Assembly (NCBI GenBank): GCA_945833725.1
Contig: CAMAFU010000008.1
Coordinates: 1-19,761 of the forward strand
DNA: 19,761 bases
Direction of reading: 5' to 3'
Source of the DNA: an uncultured Treponema sp.
GTDB lineage: Bacteria > Spirochaetota > Spirochaetia > Treponematales > Treponemataceae
Part shown: positions 1-7,546 of the stretch, one piece after another
Position numbering within the stretch: position 1 is the stretch's first letter
How the letters are laid out: each line of letters opens with the position of its first letter
The notes under the pieces: generated by a model
What the model saw: only the letters and a program-made list of their open reading frames with translations
The model's database searches: none
What the model was told of the DNA's origin: nothing
Translations under genes and position numbers: made by a program

Positions 1-856
1 AGGCATCGCCCGAACCTATGCGGTCTACTACATCGATTTCTTTGTAGGGGTCTTCCGTGTAAAACTTATCTAACCGTTTAAGGTAAACTGTAGAAGTAAA
101 GGAATGTACTTTTGGACTTATTACTTCCCGTTCAGAAGATGCAATAAGCTGAATGTTCGGGAAATCTTTGCAGAATTCTCTGTGCATATCCTGTAAAGAG
201 CCTTTTTTATTAAACATGCGGCGGCAGCTTTCTTCTGAAATAAACAGTACATCAACAAACGGCAGAATCTGGTTTATTGTTGTTCTGGCGGTGTCTTCGT
301 CCCAAAGAGTGGCACGGTAGTTTACATCGAAAGCAATCTGTGCGCCGGCTTCCTTGAATTTTTTAATCATTTCGATGGCCAAAAGTCTTGTATTTTCGCT
401 TAAAGCCAAAGTAATTCCAGAGGTGTAGAACATTCTTGTTTTGCCGTAAATGTCCTGTGGAATTTCTTCTGGTTTTATTTTTGTAATTGAAGAATTTTTG
501 CGGTCGTAAACTACTGTAGGTTTACGGGGATAGGCACCGTTTTCGTAGTAGTAAATGCCTACGCGGGCTTCGGGAGAATCGTCGTAAATTATAAAATCAT
601 CGCTTACAGATGAAGAACGGATTCTGTTTTTTATGAATGTTCCCAATTGATTTTTTGGCAGGCGTGTTACAATTCCTGTGCGGCAGCCTAAAAGTGAAAC
701 TCCGCAGGCTACATTTAATTCTGCTCCTCCGGCATGTTTTTTGAATGAATCGCTTTTGCTGATAAGTTCATTTACTGGTGGAGAAAGGCGAAGCATTGTT
801 TCGCCGAAAGTTATAAGGTCAAACTCTTTTTCTTCGTAGAATGCATCTTTTTTCAT
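1..856 (-). CDS. kdgK: 2-dehydro-3-deoxygluconokinase (KDG kinase), PfkB family, 3' end cut by the window
   Basis: I translated this frame directly. It opens with ATG at 856-854 (MKKDAFYEEKEFDLITFGE) and runs without a stop for 285 residues to the window edge, so the C-terminus lies outside. An AGGA Shine-Dalgarno sequence about 8 bases upstream supports the start. The early FGE and the HAGGAELNVA motif (about residues 41-50) are ribokinase/PfkB substrate-side signatures. VDRIGSGDA at the truncated end is the anion-hole and catalytic-base motif (GxGD). The family phosphorylates 2-keto-3-deoxygluconate with ATP to KDPG, the entry of hexuronates and ketogluconates into the lower Entner-Doudoroff path. 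Other sugar-specific PfkB kinases are possible, but the N-terminal pattern fits KDG kinases best. The gluconate dehydrogenase gene at 8991-9803 is consistent with sugar-acid use, though not adjacent. Confidence 0.85.
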   Translation of the reverse strand, partial: MKKDAFYEEKEFDLITFGETMLRLSPPVNELISKSDSFKKHAGGAELNVACGVSLLGCRTGIVTRLPKNQLGTFIKNRIRSSSVSDDFIIYDDSPEARVGIYYYENGAYPRKPTVVYDRKNSSITKIKPEEIPQDIYGKTRMFYTSGITLALSENTRLLAIEMIKKFKEAGAQIAFDVNYRATLWDEDTARTTINQILPFVDVLFISEESCRRMFNKKGSLQDMHREFCKDFPNIQLIASSEREVISPKVHSFTSTVYLKRLDKFYTEDPYKEIDVVDRIGSGDA

Positions 857-911
857 GGGAAAGTCCTTTTGACGGGTAAAAACAAAAATCCGCCGGATAA
901 ATTTACTTATA

Positions 912-933
912 AGTCAAAAGTTTTGTTTTGACT
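912..933. promoter_or_regulatory. Perfect dyad AGTCAAAA-N6-TTTTGACT upstream of kdgK
   Basis: Two perfect 8-base arms (912-919 and 926-933) flank the spacer GTTTTG, about 55 bases upstream of the kdgK start. On the kdgK strand the proximal arm contains TTGACT, a passable -35 hexamer, and TATAAG follows directly. I could not place a convincing -35/-10 pair at correct spacing. The symmetry suggests an operator for a regulator of sugar-acid genes. A small RNA hairpin is an alternative. Operator function is inference. Confidence 0.4.
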
Positions 934-1026
934 CTTTAATTTTAATGTTTATGCTTAATTGAAACAAGACAGGAACAAACAAAAAAATTTTATAAAGCCG
1001 GTAAAATTTGGGTGGAAAGGTATTTT

Positions 1027-1106
1027 TAGCCCGGATTGTAGTGGCGCGAAGCGTTCCGCAGGAATGAAGCGCTTTGCGCGGAACCACGAAAAGCCGGTTG
1101 ATCCGG
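1027..1106 (+). repeat. REP-like nested palindromic element, copy A
   Basis: Nested imperfect inverted repeats are visible: CCGGAT (1031-1036) with ATCCGG (1101-1106), GTGG (1041-1044) with CCAC (1084-1087), and GCGCGAAGCG (1044-1053) with CGCTTTGCGC (1070-1079, one mismatch). It is GC-rich against very AT-rich flanks. Its core, TAGCCCGG..TTG..TGG..GAAGCG then AAAAGCCG, recurs on the opposite strand near 3304-3355. That points to a dispersed non-coding repeat rather than a gene-specific structure. Confidence 0.6.
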
Positions 1107-1193
1107 AAAAATATGCTCCATATTAAAAAATAAGGCGGTGTGGTTTTTGGGGCTTGTGTGGACTTTTCTAAGGCGGTGGAATATACTGTTTTT

Positions 1194-2114
1194 ATGGCGA
1201 AAAATGGGAAAAAAAATCAGACGGGAATTGCTTTGGCCTGCTGGATTCTGGGGCTTTTAATTTTAATTATTGTTTTTTTTGTTAAGCAGGAAGAAATTGT
1301 TAATAATTTAAAGACTACGCAGTTTTTTGAGCGGATTTTTGGTGTTACGCCGGAATTTATTAAAAATTTTGATGAAACGAGCCTTGAAAAGAAAAATAGC
1401 GATTCTAAGTCCGATGACGGTATAATTCAACTTTTTGTTTCTCCAGAAAATAATGGGAGCGTGGAATCTGGTAAAAATGCAGGTTCAGAAAAGCCGGTCA
1501 GTAATTCTGCGGCAAAAACAGAAAATAAACCTAAAACTACAGAACCGGAAAAAGAAAGTCCTGTGGAAAATAAAGAAACGAATAAAAAAACAAATAACGA
1601 AACGAAATCTTCGGAGGTTGCGTCTAAACCTGTTGTGGAACAAAAAGAAAATCCCGTGCAGGAAAAGAAAACTGTTCCTGTTCCGCCGGCTAGTAAAGTT
1701 ACCCGCCGCATTTATTTTGTTTTTATTGGGGAAGACGGTGTTTTAAGCCGCAAAATGGTTACGCGGGAAGTTGAAAAAAATAATTCGCCGCTTGTAACGA
1801 GCATTAACCTTCTTTTGGAAGGCCCGCAGGGAACGGAAGTTTCTAAAGGCTGTAAATCGCTTATTCCCAACGGAACAAAATTAAAGTCTGCCTCGGTTAG
1901 GGACGGTGTTGCTTATTTGAATTTTAACGAAGATTTTGAATTTAATCCGCTGGGTGTCGACGGCTATCTTGGTCAGCTGATGCAGGTTGTTTATACGGCA
2001 ACGGAATTCAGCACTGTAAATTGCGTTCAGTTTTTAATCGAAGGCGAAAAGAAAGAATATCTTGGAAGCGAGGGCGTGTGGATTGGAAGTCCTCTTTCCA
2101 GAGGAAGTTTTTAG
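1194..2114 (+). CDS. Membrane-anchored GerMN-domain protein
   Basis: A 306-residue protein from ATG 1194 (MAKNGKKNQTG). The open frame extends upstream to a GTG at 1140, but those 18 residues look non-native; no strong Shine-Dalgarno settles the start, only AAGGCGGTGG about 15-20 bases upstream. Residues 11-30 form one hydrophobic helix, so the N-terminus is probably cytoplasmic and the rest periplasmic. Residues about 62-168 are a low-complexity linker rich in Lys, Glu, Thr, Asn and Pro. Residues about 170-305 match the GerMN fold (RIYFVFIGEDG, NLLLEGP, LIPNGTKL, VAYLNFNEDF, QLMQVVYTATEF, VQFLIEG). GerMN domains occur in spore-germination protein GerM and in non-sporulating bacteria, where a cell-envelope role is suspected. 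The role here is unknown. It converges with the secreted-protein gene at 2172-3272. Confidence 0.8.
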   Translation: MAKNGKKNQTGIALACWILGLLILIIVFFVKQEEIVNNLKTTQFFERIFGVTPEFIKNFDETSLEKKNSDSKSDDGIIQLFVSPENNGSVESGKNAGSEKPVSNSAAKTENKPKTTEPEKESPVENKETNKKTNNETKSSEVASKPVVEQKENPVQEKKTVPVPPASKVTRRIYFVFIGEDGVLSRKMVTREVEKNNSPLVTSINLLLEGPQGTEVSKGCKSLIPNGTKLKSASVRDGVAYLNFNEDFEFNPLGVDGYLGQLMQVVYTATEFSTVNCVQFLIEGEKKEYLGSEGVWIGSPLSRGSF

Positions 2115-2171
2115 CCTGCGACGGTGCGGCTTCTGATGGTTCAGGGCTGCGGCATTGTGTCTGGCGGCAAA

Positions 2172-3272
2172 TTATTTTAGGCCGTAAGATTTTATTATTG
2201 AATCAAAATATTTTTTGTTTTTTGAATATGTTCCGTAAAAAACGCTTAAAGTCATAATGCCGTATGTTGAGCTGTCGATTTTATGGAGAATTTTAAAGTC
2301 TTTCGTAAAGGTTTTTGCCACATCATTGAAAAAAATATTTGAAAATATTTCGAAACCGTCTTTCTGTTCAACTGCAAAAAGCTGGCTGTAAGGGTAAGAG
2401 GCCTCTTTGCCAAGAGTAAGGTTCTGCCTGAATCTGTTAAGGGCAAAATTTTGTTCAGAAGGGTTTTCGATTGAAGAAAAATCCAGAATATCCATGGCAA
2501 GAATTGCTTTGTCCTGAAGGCAGTAAAGGTTGTCGGCGGATTTTGTCCACTGACTGTCCAAAGTTATTTTTTGCGTAATATTTTCGGTTTTTGTGTATTC
2601 AATTTTTTGTTTTTTTACATGCAATTTTTTGTTTTGGGTGAATGTGTGAACTTCGTCTTTTATGTTAACCGGCAGTGCTGAAAATTGGGAAAAGGAATCG
2701 TCGCTGGAAGAAACAAGTTTTCCTGTAGTAACAAGGGTAAATAATTTTGTTCCTTGAGGCGATGAAATTGATTTTATGCTGAAAAGTGGAATAATCGGGT
2801 CGTATTCAATAAGCGTTGAACCGCCAAACTGCTCGTATTCCTGAGAAAGAACTGTTTTTTCTTCGAGAATGCCGGCTTTTTTTCGTTTGGAGTGAAGTTC
2901 ATAAACCATGTCGTGAAGATAGTTTACAATGTCTGTGTCGTCGGGAGTTATGGCTGTAAGAATCCGCTCCCCTGTTAATTCAATGTATTTTTTTGAAGAA
3001 TCCAGCGAAAACAGTATCTGAATGTCTTTTTTTGGTGTAAGGGGGTATGTATCGGTTTGGGCGGGGGCAAAATAACGCACGGCAACAGTTTCTTCGTTGT
3101 AATAGGCCATGCCAAAATAAGATTCCCGCTGAAAAGTTGAATCTTTGTAGTAAACAAAAACCCCGGATTCATCGGGAATATTCTGCGCAATGCCTGGAAG
3201 AGAATAAACCGGGGATGCAGAAAACAAAATAAACGCTGTAAAAGATGCAAAAATGGCGAAAGATTTTTTCAA
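2172..3272 (-). CDS. Secreted protein of unknown function
   Basis: 366 residues starting with TTG (3272-3270). AGGAC about 7 bases upstream supports this start. Residues 1-24 form a typical signal peptide (basic MKKS, hydrophobic core, PVYS cleavage site followed by LPG), so the protein is exported. The mature part has alternating short strand-like segments, many aromatic and Ser/Thr residues, and no transmembrane helix, lipobox or motif that I recognise. YGLK closes the protein. It may be a soluble periplasmic or outer-surface protein; I cannot assign a function. It ends 57 bases from the convergent GerMN gene and is preceded by the repeat element at 3304-3432, which separates it from proS. 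Confidence 0.75.
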   Translation of the reverse strand: MKKSFAIFASFTAFILFSASPVYSLPGIAQNIPDESGVFVYYKDSTFQRESYFGMAYYNEETVAVRYFAPAQTDTYPLTPKKDIQILFSLDSSKKYIELTGERILTAITPDDTDIVNYLHDMVYELHSKRKKAGILEEKTVLSQEYEQFGGSTLIEYDPIIPLFSIKSISSPQGTKLFTLVTTGKLVSSSDDSFSQFSALPVNIKDEVHTFTQNKKLHVKKQKIEYTKTENITQKITLDSQWTKSADNLYCLQDKAILAMDILDFSSIENPSEQNFALNRFRQNLTLGKEASYPYSQLFAVEQKDGFEIFSNIFFNDVAKTFTKDFKILHKIDSSTYGIMTLSVFYGTYSKNKKYFDSIIKSYGLK

Positions 3273-3303
3273 AGTTCTGTCCTATAGATGTGAGATGTGA
3301 AAA

Positions 3304-3432
3304 ATTCGGGCGGCTTTTGTTCCGCTTCTCTCCACAAAACCGGGCTATTCGCCCTTCCGCTGTCGCTTCATCCTAAACACCGGCCTAAAGTCCGCTGTTT
3401 AGGACGCTTCGCGGGGCTACTATCCCTGCCGC
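3304..3432 (-). repeat. REP-like palindromic element, copy B, related to copy A
   Basis: A GC-rich block fills the gap between proS and the secreted-protein gene. It holds a perfect 9-base inverted repeat, TCCTAAACA (3371-3379) with TGTTTAGGA (3396-3404), and, on the minus strand, GGGCGAATAGCCC and GGGATAGTAGCCC mini-hairpins. Minus-strand TAGCCCGGTTTTGTGGAG then GAAGCG and AAAAGCCG parallels copy A at 1027-1106. No ORF covers it. It is probably a dispersed intergenic element with two modules. A role in 3'-end formation of proS mRNA is possible. Confidence 0.6.
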
Positions 3433-3451
3433 AGTAAAATTCTTTTAAGTA

Positions 3452-5287
3452 TTATTTATCGGGATCTAACTTAGAAAGTGCATCCTGAACAAATTTAACT
3501 GCTTTGGATGTTACTTCGGAAACTGGAACAAGCTGGAATTCTTTTTCGGAGCGACTTTTAAACTCTACATTTGGGAGAGTTTTTTCGCCTACAGTTATTC
3601 TGAGAGGAATTCCAATTAAATCCATGTCGGCAAATTTTACTCCAGGGCGTTCGTTTCTGTCGTCTAAAAGAACTTCGATTCCTGCATTTTTTAACTCTGA
3701 ATAAATTTTGTCGGCAGTTTCTTTCATGGCACCTTCGTATTTTATTGGAACAATGCACACCTGAAAAGGAGCTACAGACATAGGCCAGATAATTCCTTTT
3801 TCATCGTTGTTTGCTTCGATAATGGAGGCCAAAGTTCTGTCGATGCCAATGCCATAGCAGCCCATTGTCGGTTCCTGTGGTTTTCCATTTTGACCGAGGA
3901 ATGTTACGGACATAGACTTTGTGTATTTGTGGCCAAGTTTGAATATATGCCCCAGTTCATTTCCTTTGCGGGAGTAGAATGTTTCCTGACAGCACGGACA
4001 TTTATCGCCTTCTTTTACTGTGCGCAAATCGGCATTTATGTAAGGCGAAAAATCCCGGAGGGGTTCAACATGTTTTATGTGGTAGCCGTCTTTTCCAGAA
4101 CCTGCAATGGCATCGTGCATTTGAGCTTCTCCGTCTTTTACAACAGAAAAATCTACAATAAGCGGACATTCTGCTGTAATCGGGCCTACAAAGCCATGAG
4201 GAGCACCGGCATATTTAAGGACTTCTTCTTCATCGGCAAGAACAACTTCCGAAGCTTTTAATGTGGCAGCAAGTTTTGCTTCGTTTACATCTAAATCGGC
4301 ACGGATAAGGACGCAGGCATAAGAAAGAGGATAATAGTCGCCGGCAGAATCTTTTGTTTTTTTCCAGTTGGCAGCACCTTTTGCATCGGACAAATCTAAT
4401 GCAGAGTTTATTACTCTGTAGATAAGTGCTTTTATAAATCTTTTTGAAGATTCGTTGAAAAACCGCTCCATATCGCTTATAGAGAAAACTTCCGGTGTTT
4501 CTACCATTTCTACAGGAAGTTCGGTTGGCTGAAGGGTGTTTCCGTTTTTGTCGGTGGATAAATCCGGAGCACATTCAGCTTTTTCTACATTTGCTGCATA
4601 TCCGCATTTTGGACAGATAATTAAAGTATCATCGCCTATAGGAGATTCAACCATGAATTCTTCTGAACCTGAACCGCCCATTGCGCCGGAGTCTGCCTTT
4701 ACAGGAATAATTTTTAGACCAAGCCGTTTGAATATTCTAAAATATGCCTGTTCATAGGCTTTGTACGATTCGTCGAGGGAAGCGTCGTCGGCATTCATAG
4801 TGTAACCGTCGGCCATAATAAATTCTCTTCCGCGCATTACACCGTATCGAGGCCGGATTTCGTCCCGGTATTTTGTGTTTATCTGGTAAAGGTTTACAGG
4901 GAGCTGTTTGTAGGAATCAAGACCGTCGCGGACTATAGCTGTAAATGCTTCTTCGGCAGTAGGAGAAACTACCATATCCTGTTCGCCGCGGTTTTTTGCT
5001 TTAAGCATCTGGGCACCCATTGTTTCCCAACGACCAGATTCTTTCCATAAATCGCCGGGTATAATAACAGTAGGCTTAAATTCCAGAGCACCGGCCGTTT
5101 CGTTCCATTCCTGCCGGACTATGTTTTCGAGTTTGTATAAAGAGCGGACACCTAAAGGAAGATAAGTGTAAAGTCCGTTTCCTAATTTGCGTGTTATGCC
5201 TGCACGAAGCATAAGTTTGTGGCTTTCAATAACAGCTTCTGCAGGAGCTTCACGAAGGGTTGATATGTAAAATTTTGAAGTTTTCAT
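3452..5287 (-). CDS. proS: Prolyl-tRNA synthetase, bacterial type with editing domain
   Basis: 611 residues, a full-length class II aminoacyl-tRNA synthetase charging tRNA-Pro in the cytosol. The catalytic core shows the SPTAEE loop (108-113), motif 2 (TKYRDEIRPRYGVMRGREF, 138-156) and motif 3 (GCYGIGIDR, 476-484). Residues about 224-407 form the INS editing domain that clears mischarged Ala-tRNA-Pro. It is introduced by CPKCGYAANVEKAEC, and K286 is a candidate for the editing lysine. CPCC follows at 430-433. The C-terminal anticodon-binding domain starts near 508 (FQVCIVPIKYEG) and includes LLDDRNERPGVKFADMDLIGIP. The ATG at 5287-5285 fits the family N-terminus, but there is no clear Shine-Dalgarno; the leader is AT-rich. 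It appears monocistronic, flanked by repeat copy B downstream. Confidence 0.97.
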   Translation of the reverse strand: MKTSKFYISTLREAPAEAVIESHKLMLRAGITRKLGNGLYTYLPLGVRSLYKLENIVRQEWNETAGALEFKPTVIIPGDLWKESGRWETMGAQMLKAKNRGEQDMVVSPTAEEAFTAIVRDGLDSYKQLPVNLYQINTKYRDEIRPRYGVMRGREFIMADGYTMNADDASLDESYKAYEQAYFRIFKRLGLKIIPVKADSGAMGGSGSEEFMVESPIGDDTLIICPKCGYAANVEKAECAPDLSTDKNGNTLQPTELPVEMVETPEVFSISDMERFFNESSKRFIKALIYRVINSALDLSDAKGAANWKKTKDSAGDYYPLSYACVLIRADLDVNEAKLAATLKASEVVLADEEEVLKYAGAPHGFVGPITAECPLIVDFSVVKDGEAQMHDAIAGSGKDGYHIKHVEPLRDFSPYINADLRTVKEGDKCPCCQETFYSRKGNELGHIFKLGHKYTKSMSVTFLGQNGKPQEPTMGCYGIGIDRTLASIIEANNDEKGIIWPMSVAPFQVCIVPIKYEGAMKETADKIYSELKNAGIEVLLDDRNERPGVKFADMDLIGIPLRITVGEKTLPNVEFKSRSEKEFQLVPVSEVTSKAVKFVQDALSKLDPDK

Positions 5288-5355
5288 GTATACATTTTAT
5301 TGAAAAAAAAACTTATAAGCAACTGAGGAAGAAACAGGGCAAACGAGGACTGATT

Positions 5356-5361
5356 ATTATA
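5356..5361 (-). promoter_or_regulatory. Candidate -10 box for proS
   Basis: TATAAT on the minus strand, about 70 bases before the proS start, in the gap between proS and the orphan receptor. No good -35 lies 16-18 bases upstream, so support is weak. The small dyad AACAGCACTGTT sits beside it. Confidence 0.25.
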
Positions 5362-5397
5362 AATTTTTAACAGCACTGTTCGCCCTAAACAAGGAAT

Positions 5398-7476
5398 TTA
5401 GATTTTGAATTTTCCTATTTGAGAGTTCATCTCTGTAATGTTTGATTTTGTTTCTGCCGCAAGAGTTGATACATTTTGTGTGGCAGAACCAATTTGTTCC
5501 ATGCCTGCATTCATTTCGTCCATACTGGCTTGTATGGTAGAAGAAATTTGAATAACGCTGGACATATCCTGACTTACGGCCTTTATGCCATCGTTCATTA
5601 TTTTGGATTTTTCGGAAACATCTACGGACTGGTTTTTTATGTGGCTTAACGCTTCGAAAATCTGTTTTGAAGCCAGCTGTTGTTCATCCATGGCATTTGT
5701 AATTTCGCGGATAATCCTGTCTGTTGATGAAATCTGATCTACAATATCCGTAAAGGCTTTTTGAGAGTCCGAAGAAAGGTTCACTACACTTTCTATTGAA
5801 TTGGAGATTTTTTTCAGTTCGGCAGAAATATTTTTTGACTGGAAGCTGGAATTTTCTGCAAGTTTCCGTATTTCGTCTGCAACAACAGAAAAACCTTTTC
5901 CTGCATCTCCGGCGTGGCTTGCTTCGATGGCGGCATTCATTGCAAGAAGGTTAGTTTCTGAAGCTATTTGAGCAATTATTGTATTTGCCTTTAAAAGCAT
6001 TTCTGACTGACTGGAAATTTCCTGAACTTTTGAATTTACTGTGGAAAGTTTAAGCTGCCCTTCATCTACAGTTTTCCGCAAAGTTTCGTAACTGTCCGAC
6101 ATAAAATTTACAGACTTTGTAACATTGTTTATGTTGCCGAGCATCTGTTCAATGGCGGCGCTGGATTGGGTAATGCCGGCTGTCTGTTCATCAATAAGAG
6201 CCGAAAGATTGGAAACAACAACAGAGGAATCTTCCAGTACAGTTGATGTATTTTTTACGGCGGAATTTTGATTTTCCGTCTGTCTTTTTACGCTGGCAAT
6301 ATTTGCAAGAATTTGAGAAGTTGCACCTGCCGATTCCTGAGCATTTATCTGCAATTCCGAGCCTAGACTGTTAAGTGAATCTTGAGATTTTTTTAATTCA
6401 ATAAGAATTTGTTGGAGCATTTCGATGAATTTATTTACTTCCAGAGAAAGTTCTCCGAATTCGTCGTTTGATTTTGAATTAAGGCGGGCCGTTAAATCTG
6501 CATCTCCAGAAGATAAATCTGAAATGGCTTTTTTTATGTTTCTCAGTGGAACAATCATGTTTCTGTGAATTACATAAGTAAACGAAACTAAAGCCGCAAT
6601 GGTAAAAACAAGGATTGTGATTAACAGAGGCTTAAAAATGGCGTAAATAAGAGCCGTAAGAAAATTCATTTCTTTGTTGAGCATAATTGTGGCCAGAAAA
6701 GTTCCGTTGGAATCAAAAAGCGGGAAGTAGTAGGAAAAATATTTTGTGCCAAAGAAAGTTTCTGTGCGGAATGAACTTTTTCCTGTGCGGCAGTCTTCTA
6801 AAATCTGTTGTTCTGAAATTTCCTGCCCCTGCATTAAATCTATTGTGGAAAGAAAAGCAATGCTTTCGTGAAAAACTGTCATATCAACATTTGAATATTC
6901 TGAAATTGTTTCGAGAAGGGCATCGTTGGAAATTGAAGAGCGTACTTCGATTACACCAAGTATATTGGAATCTTCATCTTTGAGGGGTAAAAAAACTGTA
7001 CCGAAAATTCTTGCCCCTGTTTTGTCGAGAATTGAAATTTCCTGGCCGGAAAGTGCTTTTTGTAAAAGAAGAATATTCGGAACTGTGCCATATTTTGGAT
7101 TGGAAACGGAAACTCCCCGTTCATTAAAAAAAACTATGTGTTCGGCATTAAAATATTTGTGGGCATCGTCGGAAAGAGTGTTGATGAAATTTATATCGAA
7201 ACCTTTTTCATCATATTCCCGCAGGAACGAATTTTGAATCCACTTTGCCGTTTGAAAGGCTGTTTCCAGGGAATAGTTTACTTCTTCGTTTACAACTGTT
7301 GCCTGTTGAGAAAGTTGCTCCTGAAAATAGCGACTTAATTCTCTATTAAGCTGAAGATTTATGATGCATGCGATAATTCCGCCAAAGGCAATAATTCCAA
7401 GTCCTAAAATAAGGATGATAAGTTTTGCCAGTGACTTTGTACTTTGTTTTTTTTCCAAAATAAACCTCTGAACCAT
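5398..7476 (-). CDS. Methyl-accepting chemotaxis protein, double-Cache-type sensor (orphan receptor)
   Basis: 692 residues from the upstream ATG. A better start may be the TTG at 7458-7456 (residue 7), preceded at 6 bases by AGAGG, because the ATG has no Shine-Dalgarno. Order: transmembrane helix about 18-41; periplasmic region 42-272 with two Cache-like repeats (FGTVFLPLKDEDSNILGVIEV and YFSYYFPLFDSNGTFLATIML); helix about 277-303; HAMP 304-360 (NDEFGELSLEVNKF); and a signalling coiled coil 380-685 whose tip reads ETNLLAMNAAIEASHAGDAG (507-526). The ligand cannot be read from sequence. It ends in GKFKI, with no CheR-binding pentapeptide, and lies outside the che operon. A terminator-like nested dyad at 7488-7539 separates it from pfk. 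It would feed CheA through CheW. Confidence 0.93.
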   Translation of the reverse strand: MVQRFILEKKQSTKSLAKLIILILGLGIIAFGGIIACIINLQLNRELSRYFQEQLSQQATVVNEEVNYSLETAFQTAKWIQNSFLREYDEKGFDINFINTLSDDAHKYFNAEHIVFFNERGVSVSNPKYGTVPNILLLQKALSGQEISILDKTGARIFGTVFLPLKDEDSNILGVIEVRSSISNDALLETISEYSNVDMTVFHESIAFLSTIDLMQGQEISEQQILEDCRTGKSSFRTETFFGTKYFSYYFPLFDSNGTFLATIMLNKEMNFLTALIYAIFKPLLITILVFTIAALVSFTYVIHRNMIVPLRNIKKAISDLSSGDADLTARLNSKSNDEFGELSLEVNKFIEMLQQILIELKKSQDSLNSLGSELQINAQESAGATSQILANIASVKRQTENQNSAVKNTSTVLEDSSVVVSNLSALIDEQTAGITQSSAAIEQMLGNINNVTKSVNFMSDSYETLRKTVDEGQLKLSTVNSKVQEISSQSEMLLKANTIIAQIASETNLLAMNAAIEASHAGDAGKGFSVVADEIRKLAENSSFQSKNISAELKKISNSIESVVNLSSDSQKAFTDIVDQISSTDRIIREITNAMDEQQLASKQIFEALSHIKNQSVDVSEKSKIMNDGIKAVSQDMSSVIQISSTIQASMDEMNAGMEQIGSATQNVSTLAAETKSNITEMNSQIGKFKI

Positions 7477-7487
7477 AAAGAAAAATA

Positions 7488-7539
7488 GGACTGTCCAAAA
7501 AAACGGTATAATGCAGTAAATCCGTTTATTGGACAGTCC
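7488..7539 (-). terminator. Nested dyad between pfk and the receptor: probable intrinsic terminator with paired palindromic sites
   Basis: On the minus strand AAACGG (7527-7522) pairs with CCGTTT (7506-7501) around a 15-base loop. A run of seven T (7503-7497) overlaps and follows the distal arm, as in an intrinsic terminator for pfk. Outside it GGACTGTCCAA (7488-7498) and TTGGACAGTCC (7529-7539) form a perfect 11-base pair. Each outer arm is itself a palindrome of the form GGACNGTCC, so the two arms could alternatively be twin protein-binding sites. Confidence 0.55.
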
Positions 7540-7546
7540 ATAAAAA

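Larger units (their letters stand above)
857..1193. other. Gene-free region between divergent kdgK and the GerMN gene
   Basis: This 337-base stretch holds the kdgK Shine-Dalgarno (857-870), the dyad at 912-933 and the palindromic repeat at 1027-1106. I see no tRNA, no further gene and no clear sigma-70 promoter for the plus-strand gene. The motif AAGGCGGTG occurs twice, at 1132-1140 and 1170-1178, just before the GerMN start. Its meaning is unknown. Confidence 0.6.

Noticed and set aside
1435..1746. Lys/Arg-rich plus-strand open frame inside the GerMN gene
   Set aside because: It is an alternate-frame shadow of the Lys/Glu linker codons, with no initiation signal.
5356..5395. Large-loop dyad AGGGCAAAC/GTTCGCCCT between proS and the receptor as a terminator
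   Set aside because: The arms have a mismatch, the loop is over 30 bases, and no T-run follows.
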